Numbered from the stretch's first letter, positions 1 to 7,060 are shown. The stretch: DNA of 64,000 nucleotides from Rhodopseudomonas pseudopalustris (GCF_900110435.1 NZ_FODT01000012.1:102704-166703), one strand, 5' to 3'. Notes: a model not told the origin generated them from the letters alone. Program-made: numbers and translations.

Positions 1-1
1 G

Positions 2-193
2 ATCGATCGCCGCGTTCTCGGGCACATCGAGAACAGCTACGTCATCCGCAAATTTCCCGGCACGACGAAACGGCTCGAAGCGCGAGGCCTGATCGAGCGC
101 ACCGGGCCGCTGCGCAGATGGGCGCTGACACCGGCCGGCGCCGTGGTGCTGGCTTGCGCGAAAGCGGTCGAGGCACAAGGGGTTGGGCGATGA
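2..193 (+). CDS. Winged-helix DNA-binding protein, C-terminal fragment
   Basis: The window opens inside this gene; the 63 visible residues end at a TGA at 191-193. The stretch VIRKFPGTTKRLEARGLIER followed by LTPAGAVVL reads like the recognition helix and wing of a MarR/PadR-type winged helix, so the product probably binds DNA. The next gene starts at ATG 190 inside this gene's end (ATGA overlap), so the two are probably translationally coupled. Its place just upstream of the replication protein suggests a role in phage replication or its control, which is inference. The N-terminus lies outside the window, so family and full length cannot be judged. Confidence 0.6.
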   Translation: MDRRVLGHIENSYVIRKFPGTTKRLEARGLIERTGPLRRWALTPAGAVVLACAKAVEAQGVGR

Positions 194-630
194 ACTGTGC
201 AACGGAACAGAGCGTGCTAAACGCGCAATGGAACGCGGCCTGCGCGGCCTGCGCAGCCGAGGACGCCCGCCGCGCGCCGCATGTCCTGATGCGCCCGGCG
301 CTTTTCCCGGACGGCGATATGTGGTGCGCGCTCTACGGCGAGAACCTGCAGGAAGGCGTCGCCGGCTTCGGCGCGACACCGGCCGCTGCGATGGAGCAAT
401 TCGATTGGGCGTGGCGGAACGAGCAGGCGGCGCCCGCGGAAGCGTGCGCCGATGCGGAAGTTAGAAGCGAAACCGTCCTCTTCGCTGCGGCCTTCCTGCT
501 CGCCCGACTGCAGGAATTCGACCCTGGCGACTTCGCCGCCGAGCGGGAGTTTAACGGCCACGTGGCGCCGGCAATGGCGCGGCTGAAGAGCGCGATCGAG
601 GGTTGCACCCCGACGGCACACAAACAGTAA
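190..630 (+). CDS. Phage hypothetical protein, 146 aa
   Basis: I do not recognise this protein. I chose ATG 190 instead of the longer upstream reading frame because it makes the classic ATGA overlap with the stop of the previous gene. It is small and acidic, with several cysteines near the N-terminus (CAACAAED) and a central segment, DMWCALYGENLQEGVAGFG, that looks like a compact alpha/beta fold. The same sense, the overlap upstream and the abutting helicase gene (TAA at 628-630, ATG at 631) place it in the replication operon. It could be a replication accessory protein or a counter-defence gene; nothing in the sequence decides this. Confidence 0.65.
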   Translation: MNCATEQSVLNAQWNAACAACAAEDARRAPHVLMRPALFPDGDMWCALYGENLQEGVAGFGATPAAAMEQFDWAWRNEQAAPAEACADAEVRSETVLFAAAFLLARLQEFDPGDFAAEREFNGHVAPAMARLKSAIEGCTPTAHKQ

Positions 631-2904
631 ATGCTCCAGATCATGCGCGCGCCGCAGACCTTCGCTGATTACGCCGCGCTCGGATACAAGCGCTTAGTTC
701 CGATCATCCCGCCGAATGCGCCGATCAGCGAAACGTCGTCGCTGTTCAAGCGCATCGGCACGCCGCAGGATAGTCGCGGCAAGGCGGTCGGCGTCCGCGG
801 AGCGAACGGCTGGTACGGCTACGACTGGCTCAACCAGCCCGACCCGGACGCCGCCGACCTCAACCGCTGGCAGCGCATGGGCGCCGGCATCGGCATCATG
901 ACCGGCCAGGAAGCGCTCGCGATCGACGCCGACACGCTCGATCAAACCTGCGCCGGCAAGATCCTGATCGCGGTGATGGAGCATTTCGGCGCAGTGCCGA
1001 CCCGCATTGGCCGCTCGCCGAAGGCGCTGTACCTGATCCGTCTCAGCGCGCCGATGCAATACACGCGCGTCGAGTTCGGGCCGCTGAACGAACAGGGCCG
1101 GCGCGTCAGCCGCGTCGAGTGCCTCTCGGCCGGCAGGCAATTCGTCGCGCACGGCGTCCACCCGGTCACACTGCAGCCCTACGTGTGGACCACGCCGCTT
1201 GTCCCGCAACACCAGCTCCCGATCTTCGCACCCGAGCAGGTGCAGGCCTTCATGGCGCACCTGCGTGAGATCCTGCCGAACACCGGCGAGATCGTTACCG
1301 AGGGCGCGCAAACAGAGATCGCGCAAGCCTCTCTCAGAGGCGACCCCGAGAAGGTCCGCGCCGCCGTGAAGGCGACGCCCAACAACTCGGCCATGTTCGG
1401 CTCACGCGAGGCCTATCGGGACTTCGGCTATGCGATCAAGGCCGCGCTCCCGGACGACGAGCCCGAGGCTTTCGAAATCTTCGCCGACTGGTGCGCCAGG
1501 TGGGAAGACGGCGACAACGATCCCGACGTGGTAGCCGCCGACTGGCGGCGCATGAAGCCGCCATTCCGCCGCGGCGCAAACTGGCTCTACGAGCTGGCCG
1601 AGCAACACAGCGGCGGGCAATTTCAAAAGGTCGACGCCTTTTTCGACAAGCTGCCGGACGAACCGGAAAGCCTGTTCCCCAAGGACGCGCCCGAACGCCC
1701 CGAACCGATCACGATCAAATGGGTCGCACCGCTCGATTGGGAGGGCGTCACGCCGCCCGTCCGGCGGTTCAAGATCGCCAACATGATCCCGGACGGCGAG
1801 GTGACGTTGCTCACGGGCGCCGGCGGCGTCGGCAAGACGCTGCTCGCGCAACAGAGCATGACATGCGTTGCGCTCGGCAGGCCGTTCCTCGGCCGCCGCA
1901 CCGCGCAGTGCAAGGTGATGATGTTCCTGTGCGAGGACAGCGAAGACGAACTGCACCTGCGGCAACGGGCGATCAACAAAGCTCTCGGCGTCGGCATGGC
2001 CGACGTCTCGGACGTGCTGCGCATCGCGTCCCGCAAATACATGGACAACCTGCTGTGCACCTGGGACCGCGCCACCGGCACGATGAAGCGGTCGGACGTC
2101 TGGCACCGCCTGCGCGACGACGCGGTGAAGTGGGGCGCGGGCCTGATCGTCGTGGACACGATCGCCGACACCTTCGGCGGCTCCGAGATCGACCGCAGCC
2201 AGGTCCGGCAATTCGTGCAAGCGTGTCTCGGCCGGCTGGCGCAGGACATCGGCGGCGCAGTGCTCGCGCTCGGCCACCCGTCCAAGGCGGGCCAGGCGGT
2301 CGGCGGCGACGGCACGTCGGGGTCGACAGCGTGGCACGCGTCAGTCCGCAGTCGGCTGTACCTGCAACACGCGTCGCAAGATGGCTCGGGCCCCTTCCGC
2401 CGGCTGGAGAACCGCAAGGCGAACTACGGCGCTGCGGGCGACACGTTCATGCTGCGCTGGCACGCCGGTGCGTTCGACATGGTAAGCGGCAAGACGCTCG
2501 GCGCCGACGACATGGACGCGCTCGGGGGTGGTGCCGAGGGCTCGGCTTCGGCCGCTGCCGACGCCGGCTTGGCGGGCGTTTCGGGTGGTGCTGGGGCGGC
2601 GGGCGGCGGCGCGCCGGCGATGAGCGACGTGATCGACGACGCGCTGCTGGCCGCCGTTGTCGAGGCTGCTGGTGAGGCCGAGCCGGTCGCGCTGTCGTCG
2701 TCCGCTAACGCCCGGGCGTACGCACCCAAGGTGCTGCGGAAACGCTCGGCGGTGCTGTCGCTTTACCCGATGGACGACGTTGAGGCGGGTTGGCACCGCG
2801 TCGTCAAGGCGGGGCGGGTGAGGGCGGCCCCCGTCGGCAGGAAGGCTAATCGAATGCCGATTATGTCATACGTTTTGCATACAAGCGCAGACGTTTTCAA
2901 CTGA
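631..2904 (+). CDS. PrimPol / PriCT-2 / RepA-type AAA helicase replication protein
   Basis: This is a 757-residue multidomain phage replication protein. Residues 20-200 resemble the bifunctional primase-polymerase domain (GIGIMTGQEALAIDAD, then the GRSPKALYLIRL segment). Residues about 245-320 resemble PriCT-2 (YRDFGYAIKAALP, FEIFADWCARW). The ATPase domain has Walker A GAGGVGKT near residue 400 and Walker B LIVVDT near 505, as in RepA/AAA_25 hexameric helicases. A Gly/Ala-rich linker (about 630-670) leads to a small basic C-terminal domain. One protein could therefore prime and unwind DNA. An iteron-like array lies directly downstream (2918-3090), which fits an initiator and its origin. Domain names are from recognition; an HMM search would settle the N-terminal half. 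Confidence 0.85.
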   Translation: MLQIMRAPQTFADYAALGYKRLVPIIPPNAPISETSSLFKRIGTPQDSRGKAVGVRGANGWYGYDWLNQPDPDAADLNRWQRMGAGIGIMTGQEALAIDADTLDQTCAGKILIAVMEHFGAVPTRIGRSPKALYLIRLSAPMQYTRVEFGPLNEQGRRVSRVECLSAGRQFVAHGVHPVTLQPYVWTTPLVPQHQLPIFAPEQVQAFMAHLREILPNTGEIVTEGAQTEIAQASLRGDPEKVRAAVKATPNNSAMFGSREAYRDFGYAIKAALPDDEPEAFEIFADWCARWEDGDNDPDVVAADWRRMKPPFRRGANWLYELAEQHSGGQFQKVDAFFDKLPDEPESLFPKDAPERPEPITIKWVAPLDWEGVTPPVRRFKIANMIPDGEVTLLTGAGGVGKTLLAQQSMTCVALGRPFLGRRTAQCKVMMFLCEDSEDELHLRQRAINKALGVGMADVSDVLRIASRKYMDNLLCTWDRATGTMKRSDVWHRLRDDAVKWGAGLIVVDTIADTFGGSEIDRSQVRQFVQACLGRLAQDIGGAVLALGHPSKAGQAVGGDGTSGSTAWHASVRSRLYLQHASQDGSGPFRRLENRKANYGAAGDTFMLRWHAGAFDMVSGKTLGADDMDALGGGAEGSASAAADAGLAGVSGGAGAAGGGAPAMSDVIDDALLAAVVEAAGEAEPVALSSSANARAYAPKVLRKRSAVLSLYPMDDVEAGWHRVVKAGRVRAAPVGRKANRMPIMSYVLHTSADVFN

Positions 2905-2917
2905 CCGAAAACAGCCT

Positions 2918-3090
2918 GCTCTCCAGTGCATCGAGTGCCTGCTCTCCAGTGCATCGGAGTGCATCAAGTGCCGAAATTCGTCAATGATTTCAATGCTCCG
3001 GTTCCAAATGTATGTCTGCTCTCGGGTGCATCAAGTGCGGAAATTCGCCAGCGATTTCAATGCTCCGCAGTGCATCGGGGTGCATCAAGT
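2918..3090. repeat. Iteron-like direct repeats, candidate phage replication origin
   Basis: The heptamer GTGCATC occurs six times in one orientation, at 2926, 2949, 2959, 3026, 3070 and 3080. Two larger copies of about 42 bp (2959-3000 and 3026-3067) begin GTGCATCAAGTGC and end GATTTCAATGCTCCG with four or five differences. CTGCTCTCCAGTGCATC is also duplicated (from 2917 and 2939). The array follows the replication protein gene immediately and encodes nothing. Direct repeats beside an initiator gene are the usual layout of iteron origins; origin function here is inference. Confidence 0.6.
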
Positions 3091-3095
3091 GAGGC

Positions 3096-3144
3096 CACCC
3101 CCTAAAGGGGGTGATGCCCTGTTGGGCAGCATCACCCCCGGGGG
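3096..3144. terminator. Overlapping, mutually exclusive hairpins
   Basis: Two stem-loops share a strand. CACCCCC (3096-3102) pairs with GGGGGTG (3107-3113) around TAAA. GGGGGTGATGC (3107-3117) can instead pair with GCATCACCCCC (3129-3139). A third GGGGG block (3140-3144) can also pair with the C tract. There is no U-run, so a simple Rho-independent terminator is unlikely. The layout looks like an attenuator or a structured element next to the putative origin. Confidence 0.5.
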
Positions 3145-3309
3145 TCTAGGGGCGCGATGACATACAAATTCGAAGGGCGGTTTATGAAAAGTTTGCCACG
3201 CCTTTTGAAACGCCAAAGGCAGCGGCCGACGCCAGGCCACCCGGCCGGCGCAGGGCCGCACGGGTCGAGCGCGGCGGGCGGTCGGCGCCAACCGGGGGCG
3301 GCCGACGCG

Positions 3310-3615
3310 TCAGCACGGCCCCGACCAGCGCACGGCCGTGATGCGCCAATCGTCCGCGGTCGACCCCGCGCCGTCCGGCACCGCGTCGAGCCAAAGCCAA
3401 CAAGCGCCGTTGACCACGATGAACACCTTGCCGCCGCGCACGGGCAGCGCGTCCGACGGCAGCAAGCCGGCGTCGCGGGAAAACTGCGCGATGGTCCGTC
3501 CGACCAGGCGCTGCAGCTTCGGAGCGGCCGATTGCTCGGATTGCTCGGCGGTCTGGCACCCCGCCAGCGCGCCCGCGGTGGCCGCCAGTGCGATAAATCG
3601 GGTCAGGACGTGCAT
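3310..3615 (-). CDS. Small phage lipoprotein, 101 aa
   Basis: The N-terminus is a lipoprotein signal: basic start, hydrophobic FIALAATAGA and lipobox LAGC with the lipidated Cys near residue 19. The mature part (about 82 residues) carries GRTIAQFSRDAGLLP and a hydrophobic FIVVNGACWLWLD segment. Export to the envelope is well supported, function is not. Such lipoproteins in temperate phages can act in superinfection exclusion or lysis, but this is only a possibility. A strong hairpin with an A-tract (3637-3665) lies between this gene and the leftward operon, so it may have its own promoter or depend on readthrough. Confidence 0.75.
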   Translation of the reverse strand: MHVLTRFIALAATAGALAGCQTAEQSEQSAAPKLQRLVGRTIAQFSRDAGLLPSDALPVRGGKVFIVVNGACWLWLDAVPDGAGSTADDWRITAVRWSGPC

Positions 3616-3633
3616 CGGTTGCCCCCAGGCGCG

Positions 3634-3665
3634 AAAAAGCCCCTCACGGGGCTCGTGAGGGGCTT
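3634..3665 (-). terminator. Strong intrinsic terminator for the leftward operon
   Basis: A perfect 12-bp stem, AAGCCCCTCACG (3637-3648) and CGTGAGGGGCTT (3654-3665), closes a 5-nt loop. On the minus strand it is followed by a T-run (AAAAA at 3634-3638 on the plus strand). It should end transcription coming from the clamp operon, upstream of the lipoprotein gene. Confidence 0.8.
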
Positions 3666-3679
3666 CGATAGCATACGTT

Positions 3680-3832
3680 TTAGCGCGGTGTCGCTTTTCT
3701 CGGCGGCGGGGCGGGCGGCTTGTTGTCTCTGATCAGCCTCCGCAGCAGTGTTTCACAGCTCCAACCGAAGATCCTGGCTGGCGCGGTTAAGCCGAGCAGC
3801 AGCGCGGCGAAAAAGATTGCCCAGGCGATCAC
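3680..3832 (-). CDS. Small membrane protein, 50 aa, GTG start
   Basis: I start this gene at GTG 3832 and not at the longer upstream ATG (3940), because the GTG overlaps the stop of the preceding 46-residue frame as GTGA, continuing the coupled pattern of the operon. The protein has one N-terminal membrane segment (IAWAIFFAALLLGLTAP), then FGWSCETLLRRLI and a Pro/Lys-rich tail (PPAPPPRK). It is likely an inner-membrane protein with a cytoplasmic basic tail. Function is unknown; holin-accessory or exclusion roles are possible. The terminator at 3634-3665 follows at once. Confidence 0.6.
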   Translation of the reverse strand: MIAWAIFFAALLLGLTAPARIFGWSCETLLRRLIRDNKPPAPPPRKATPR

Positions 3833-3969
3833 GGCAGCAACAGGCGGACGCGGGACAGGAAAAACTTGACGGTTTCGGTTGTCGCTTCGCCGCGGTCGGC
3901 GCGGCCCATCGCCGCGCCTCTTCTCGGATCGCCCATCCATCCAGTTGCGGGCAAGGTTGGCGCGGTCAT
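3829..3969 (-). CDS. Tiny overlapping phage gene, 46 aa
   Basis: Reading the minus strand from ATG 3969 gives a 46-residue frame that ends at TGA 3829. Its ATG overlaps the stop codon of the sliding-clamp homologue (ATGA), and its stop overlaps the GTG of the next gene (GTGA). Two such overlaps are strong circumstantial evidence for translation. The C-terminus, TTETVKFFLSRVRLLLP, could form an amphipathic helix. I do not recognise a family. An internal ATG with AGAGG upstream offers a 26-residue alternative start. Confidence 0.5.
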   Translation of the reverse strand: MTAPTLPATGWMGDPRRGAAMGRADRGEATTETVKFFLSRVRLLLP

Positions 3970-4694
3970 TCCGCGGCCTGCGCGGTTGCCGTCGTCGCGG
4001 GCGTCGGCGCGTTGAACCAGCCGGGCAACGAGCCGTGGATTTCAGAGGCCCGTGTCGGCATAAGCAACATGAACACGGCAGGCGACCGCGGCCAAGTGAT
4101 TAGCGCGGGTCCACCTCCAGGGCTCTCATCGTCCTGCGCGGTGATTAGGATCTGATCCAGTCGGTTGACATCGCTTGTTGATGCGCGAGGCCTGAAGTCG
4201 TGGAAGTGCGCGGCGATTTCGGCACCGATCGCGCAAATCAACCCCAGGTGCTGAGAGGCGAAAGCCGGTGACACGACGTTCTTGAACGCCTTCGGCACAG
4301 CGCGACGGTAGTCCGGAAAAGACCCGTCTATGCGAACGTTATAGGCGGCACCCATCGGTCCGAACCCGCGTTCCGTCTTGCCGCTCTTGTCGCTGTATTC
4401 GAAAGCTAGACAAACCCGCGCGTCATTGGAACCGGTGTCGATTATAACGTCGCGGCGCTCCTTACCTTTCGGCCTGCAGAGCTTCAATGCGTCGCGCAGA
4501 TTGATGATTGCGCTTTCGTTGGCTTCGCCGCTTTCGTCGAAAATGCAGATCAGCTTACGGCCATCGGTGGCGGTCATTCGCACACCGCCGCCGCTCTGAG
4601 GTTCGACGAAAACGCCATTGAGGTAGTATCTCGTTTCCTCGTTCGAAGCGGCGAGCATGGCTATGCGGAACAAGTTAGCGTTGAAACGTAGCAT
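3966..4694 (-). CDS. Phage-encoded DNA polymerase III beta (sliding clamp) homologue
   Basis: The 242-residue product carries the DnaN-like signature FVEPQSGGGVRMTATDGRKL near residues 30-48. This is the usual beta-clamp pattern of a hydrophobic strand, then ATDG(R/H)RL. Cellular clamps have about 370 residues and three domains, so this one is short and probably has two domains or a divergent third. Clamps tether polymerases to DNA; a phage copy could serve phage replication or compete with the host clamp. AGAGGT sits about 8 nt upstream of ATG 4694. The gene is the centre of a leftward operon of very small genes and overlaps the next one. Confidence 0.7.
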   Translation of the reverse strand: MLRFNANLFRIAMLAASNEETRYYLNGVFVEPQSGGGVRMTATDGRKLICIFDESGEANESAIINLRDALKLCRPKGKERRDVIIDTGSNDARVCLAFEYSDKSGKTERGFGPMGAAYNVRIDGSFPDYRRAVPKAFKNVVSPAFASQHLGLICAIGAEIAAHFHDFRPRASTSDVNRLDQILITAQDDESPGGGPALITWPRSPAVFMLLMPTRASEIHGSLPGWFNAPTPATTATAQAAE

Positions 4695-4720
4695 CGTAGG
4701 TTACCTCTATGGTTTACGTG

Positions 4721-4789
4721 TCAGATGATGAAAGCAAAGATGACGAATGAGCCGGCGAAGCCGATTAGCAGCGTCCAACCGTTGGGCAT
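4721..4789 (-). CDS. 22-residue membrane peptide
   Basis: ATG 4787-4789 on the minus strand is preceded by a good ribosome-binding site (GAGGTG, 4 nt spacing) that overlaps the stop of the upstream frame. The peptide is MPNGW followed by LLIGFAGSFVIFAFII, which is almost entirely one membrane helix, and it ends at TGA 4721. Phages encode such peptides as holin-like, inhibitory or exclusion factors. The strong ribosome-binding site and position between two coupled genes support expression; function cannot be read. Confidence 0.5.
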   Translation of the reverse strand: MPNGWTLLIGFAGSFVIFAFII

Positions 4790-4796
4790 TTGCACC

Positions 4797-4955
4797 TCAC
4801 TGTCTTGCGCCATTTGATACAGCGGTGCCGCGCGACCAGTCGGCGGTCGACATACCGGGGCGCATTTCCTGCCCGAGCCGGTGCCACACATCCATGCGCG
4901 ATCCGAGATAGGCGATATTGGCGCGGCCGTTGGTCATGTCGATATTGTGAGCCAT
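4797..4955 (-). CDS. DUF932-like N-terminal fragment, 52 aa
   Basis: The frame from ATG 4955 starts MAHNIDMTNGRANIAY and continues with WHRLGQEMRPGMS and ADWSRG. From memory this matches the first 45 or so residues of DUF932/TIGR03299 phage-plasmid proteins (usually over 250 residues), which begin with an acidic MAH.ID..NG segment and a W.GLG motif. Here it stops after 52 residues. The next frame over continues from the same region as APLYQMAQDSEVQMPNG, so a truncation or frameshift is possible. It could be a decayed gene or a deliberately short product. It opens the leftward operon, just downstream of the TATGTC/TTGTATGC motif. Confidence 0.5.
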   Translation of the reverse strand: MAHNIDMTNGRANIAYLGSRMDVWHRLGQEMRPGMSTADWSRGTAVSNGARQ

Positions 4956-4998
4956 TGGGGAAACCTCGTGTTCAGCGGCGTGATTGCCGTATGCCTTA

Positions 4999-5016
4999 CG
5001 TATGTCATTTGTATGC
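4999..5016. promoter_or_regulatory. Phage motif TATGTCATTTGTATGC between divergent units
   Basis: The 16-mer TATGTCATTTGTATGC (5001-5016) lies in the divergent intergenic space between the leftward clamp operon (first codon 4955) and terS (5142). An almost identical 16-mer, differing at two bases, occurs at 30041-30056 between the other divergent pair of the prophage. Repetition at equivalent places suggests an operator or promoter. A GATACAAAAT sequence at 5034-5043 could be the -10 element for terS. Confidence 0.5.
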
Positions 5017-5141
5017 CGTGGTCAAGTGGTGTGAGATACAAAATTTGCAGATCAAAGGCGTAGGGTGTAAACGGTGATTTCTGGAGTAATTCAACGGCTT
5101 ACAAGCCTATGGGGTAATTCGGGGGATTGGAGTTGTGAGAA

Positions 5142-5615
5142 ATGGCGTTGAAGAACGGGCGGTTAACGCCGATGGAGCGGGAGTTTGCGAAGCAAATGGC
5201 GCGGACAGGCGATAAGCTGTATGCGGCGACAAAGGCCGGCTACGCGCAACCTGCGGTGCGTTCGTCGCAAACGCTGCAGCGGCCGGAAGTGCAGGAGGAA
5301 ATCAGGCGGCAGGCGCAACACCGCTTGCGCACCGAAGGCGCGCAGATCGGCGTTGACGTGCTGATCGAGCTTGCCCAGGACAAGAAACAGAAGGGTTCGA
5401 CGCGCGGCATGGCGGCGAAAAGCCTGGTGCAGCTATCAGGTATCGCGGGCGCTAACGCGCTTAGTGAGGCGGACCTCGCTGAAATGCCGGCAGAGAAGAT
5501 CCGCGGCCTGCTGGCAGAAGCGGAACGGCTGCTGTCCGAGCGCATGGCGGCGGCGCGCGTGATCGAGCACGAGCCCGCAGCGATCGAGGTTGAAGCGGGC
5601 GACGTGTTCGACTGA
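5142..5615 (+). CDS. Terminase small subunit
   Basis: The 157-residue protein has the N-terminal layout of terminase small subunits: LTPMEREFAKQMARTGD, then AATKAGYAQPAVRSSQ and LQRPEVQEEI, a helix-turn-helix that recognises the packaging site (residues 8-55). The remainder is helical and should form the oligomer ring, ending in an acidic tail that usually contacts the large subunit. The large subunit is 7 kb away (12752), with tail fibre and lysis genes between, so the two subunits are unusually separated. ATG 5142 follows GTGAGAA, a weak ribosome-binding site. Confidence 0.85.
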   Translation: MALKNGRLTPMEREFAKQMARTGDKLYAATKAGYAQPAVRSSQTLQRPEVQEEIRRQAQHRLRTEGAQIGVDVLIELAQDKKQKGSTRGMAAKSLVQLSGIAGANALSEADLAEMPAEKIRGLLAEAERLLSERMAAARVIEHEPAAIEVEAGDVFD

Positions 5616-5991
5616 CTGCGCGCAGGGCCGCGCGCAAAGCTGGTGGCGATCCGCGCAGAAACCTAAGTAAATTGGGCGTTGCGTGAACATCGCTGATATC
5701 GTTACACCCCGATCGGACGCGGGGTGCGTCGGCGACGCGGCTCGGCACCGGCCTGCGGCCGGGCTGGCCCCTGGGGGACGGTTTGCCCGCCAAAACGCAG
5801 ACGGCGTCGGGTGCTCACACAAAATCGCGCCCCAAAATCCGAATTCGGGCTGCGCTCGAAATCCGAATTTGAAAACGGCCGAGACGGCCAAGACGCCGAG
5901 GCGACGAGACGCCGCCGGGCTTGGCGTTCACCTTGACGGTGTATGTCACTCATGAGATACATGCAGGACATCAACGCGAGAGGACAACGCA
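5616..5991. other. Non-coding gap with small hairpins and a short direct repeat
   Basis: I see no convincing gene in these 376 bases. CACCCC (5705-5710) can pair with GGGGTG (5721-5726). AAATCCGAATT is repeated at about 5835 and 5862. TATGTC (5942-5947) lies 45 bases before the next start, with GACAT further on, which fits the recurring phage motif. A promoter for the RyR cassette is likely near 5940-5975. Confidence 0.45.
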
Positions 5992-6393
5992 ATGAGTGAG
6001 CACGAGGGGTTGCCCGCCGGCGGCTGCGAGCCGCGGAGCGCAACGACCGATCCGCGCAGGATCGCAGAGGTTTGCCACGAGGCGAACCGGGCGCTTTGCG
6101 AGGCGTTCGGCGATCACACCCAACCTGCATGGGCCGACGCCCCGGCATGGCAACGTGTGAGCGCGATCGCGGGTGTTCAATTCTGTATCGCCAACCCCAG
6201 CGCGCCGCCGAGCGCCAACCATGACAGTTGGCTCGAAGAGAAGCGCGCGACCGGCTGGCGCTACGGACCGGCCAAGGACGCCAAGGCGAAGACGCATCCG
6301 TGTTTCGTGCCGTACGCTCGATTGCCGCCCGGGCAGAAAGCGAAGGACCACGTCTTCAAGGCGATCGTGGCCGCCATGTCGCGAAAGCACTGA
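5992..6393 (+). CDS. RyR-domain protein
   Basis: From residue about 22 the sequence follows the RyR domain: IAEVCHEANRALCEAFGDHT, then PAWADAPAWQ, a GVQF segment, HDSWLEEKRATGWRYG and a final HPCFVPYARLPPGQKAKD. RyR domains occur in ryanodine receptors and many phages, and have been proposed to bind nucleotide-derived ligands in phage-host conflict. The bacterial molecular role is not established. GAGAGGACA precedes ATG 5992. It heads a three-gene cassette (5992-6865) between terS and the first tail fibre, a common place for accessory genes. Roles in counter-defence or host takeover are inference. Confidence 0.75.
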   Translation: MSEHEGLPAGGCEPRSATTDPRRIAEVCHEANRALCEAFGDHTQPAWADAPAWQRVSAIAGVQFCIANPSAPPSANHDSWLEEKRATGWRYGPAKDAKAKTHPCFVPYARLPPGQKAKDHVFKAIVAAMSRKH

Positions 6394-6397
6394 CGAC

Positions 6398-6625
6398 ATG
6401 GCCGAAGCAAAGCCGTCATGCGCCCGATGCGTGTATGCTAGGGCGCTCCCAGGCACCGGGAAGAACGCACAGGGGGAGGAAGTGGCCGTCGCGTTGTGCT
6501 GCTTCAACCCGCCGACTGTCTTCCCCGCAACCGGCGCGTCACATTTCCCGATTGTTGGCCTCGACGACAGTTGGTGCGGGAAGTTCAAGCCGTCCTCGCG
6601 CCGCAAAATTGCACGGAGGCGGTGA
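6398..6625 (+). CDS. Small cysteine-rich protein, 75 aa
   Basis: I start at ATG 6398, four bases after the RyR gene stop, since the longer upstream frame runs through that gene. The protein has CARCVYA near the N-terminus, CCF in the middle and WCGKF near the end, a spacing that could bind zinc. The end is strongly basic (SSRRKIARRR). I do not know the family. It is coupled to both neighbours, sharing the cassette with the RyR protein; its TGA abuts the next ATG. Confidence 0.6.
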   Translation: MAEAKPSCARCVYARALPGTGKNAQGEEVAVALCCFNPPTVFPATGASHFPIVGLDDSWCGKFKPSSRRKIARRR

Positions 6626-6865
6626 ATGGATTGGAAGACAGCGAGGAAGCTGGTCGAACAGGTCCCGTCGGTGAGCGTGATCCCGTTCGACAGCAGTGCG
6701 CCGCGGATGTTCTGCATCCGGGCCAAGGACGGCACGGTGCCTTACTCGATCATGTTGCCCGAAGGCGATGACGATCTCGCCGAGGCGCAGTTCCTCATGA
6801 TGCTGCACCACGGCCGGATTTGGTTGATCCAGAACCCGCCGCCCAAAATGCCGGTGGTGGCGTAA
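6626..6865 (+). CDS. Phage hypothetical protein, 79 aa
   Basis: ATG 6626 follows the preceding stop directly and has GGAGG about 8 nt upstream. The sequence begins MDWKTARKLVEQVPSVSV and contains LPEGDDDLAEAQFLMMLHH, which looks like a small alpha/beta fold with a hydrophobic helix. I do not recognise it. It is the last gene of the RyR cassette and is followed by a clear terminator (6975-7006). Confidence 0.6.
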   Translation: MDWKTARKLVEQVPSVSVIPFDSSAPRMFCIRAKDGTVPYSIMLPEGDDDLAEAQFLMMLHHGRIWLIQNPPPKMPVVA

Positions 6866-6974
6866 TTCAGGCCGTTGACGGGTGACAGACACGGCGATAC
6901 GTTGACCGCGTGGCCGGCTTCTCAGGTTGCGAACCCGCCGGTCACTCGCCATGTTGTCTCCCACGCACTGACTT

Positions 6975-7006
6975 GGCCGCCACGGACACCTCCGCGGCGG
7001 CCTTTT
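6975..7006 (+). terminator. Rho-independent terminator after the RyR cassette
   Basis: GGCCGCC (6975-6981) pairs with GGCGGCC (6996-7002), with an inner GGA/TCC extension, followed by TTTTCTT. It separates the RyR cassette from the tail fibre gene. A TATGTC motif (7026-7031) and GACAT (7045-7049) follow, which may mark the start of the next unit. Confidence 0.75.
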
Positions 7007-7060
7007 CTTGTAATCAATGGTCTGATATGTCTCGTGACACGATGGACATGAGGGCAGGGC

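Noticed and set aside
2918..3090. CRISPR array
   Set aside because: Repeats are directly adjacent or irregularly spaced, with no uniform spacers and no cas genes; iterons fit better.
3157..3732. 191-codon rightward frame
   Set aside because: Arg/Pro/Gly-rich and antisense to the lipoprotein gene, whose signal peptide and lipobox are convincing.
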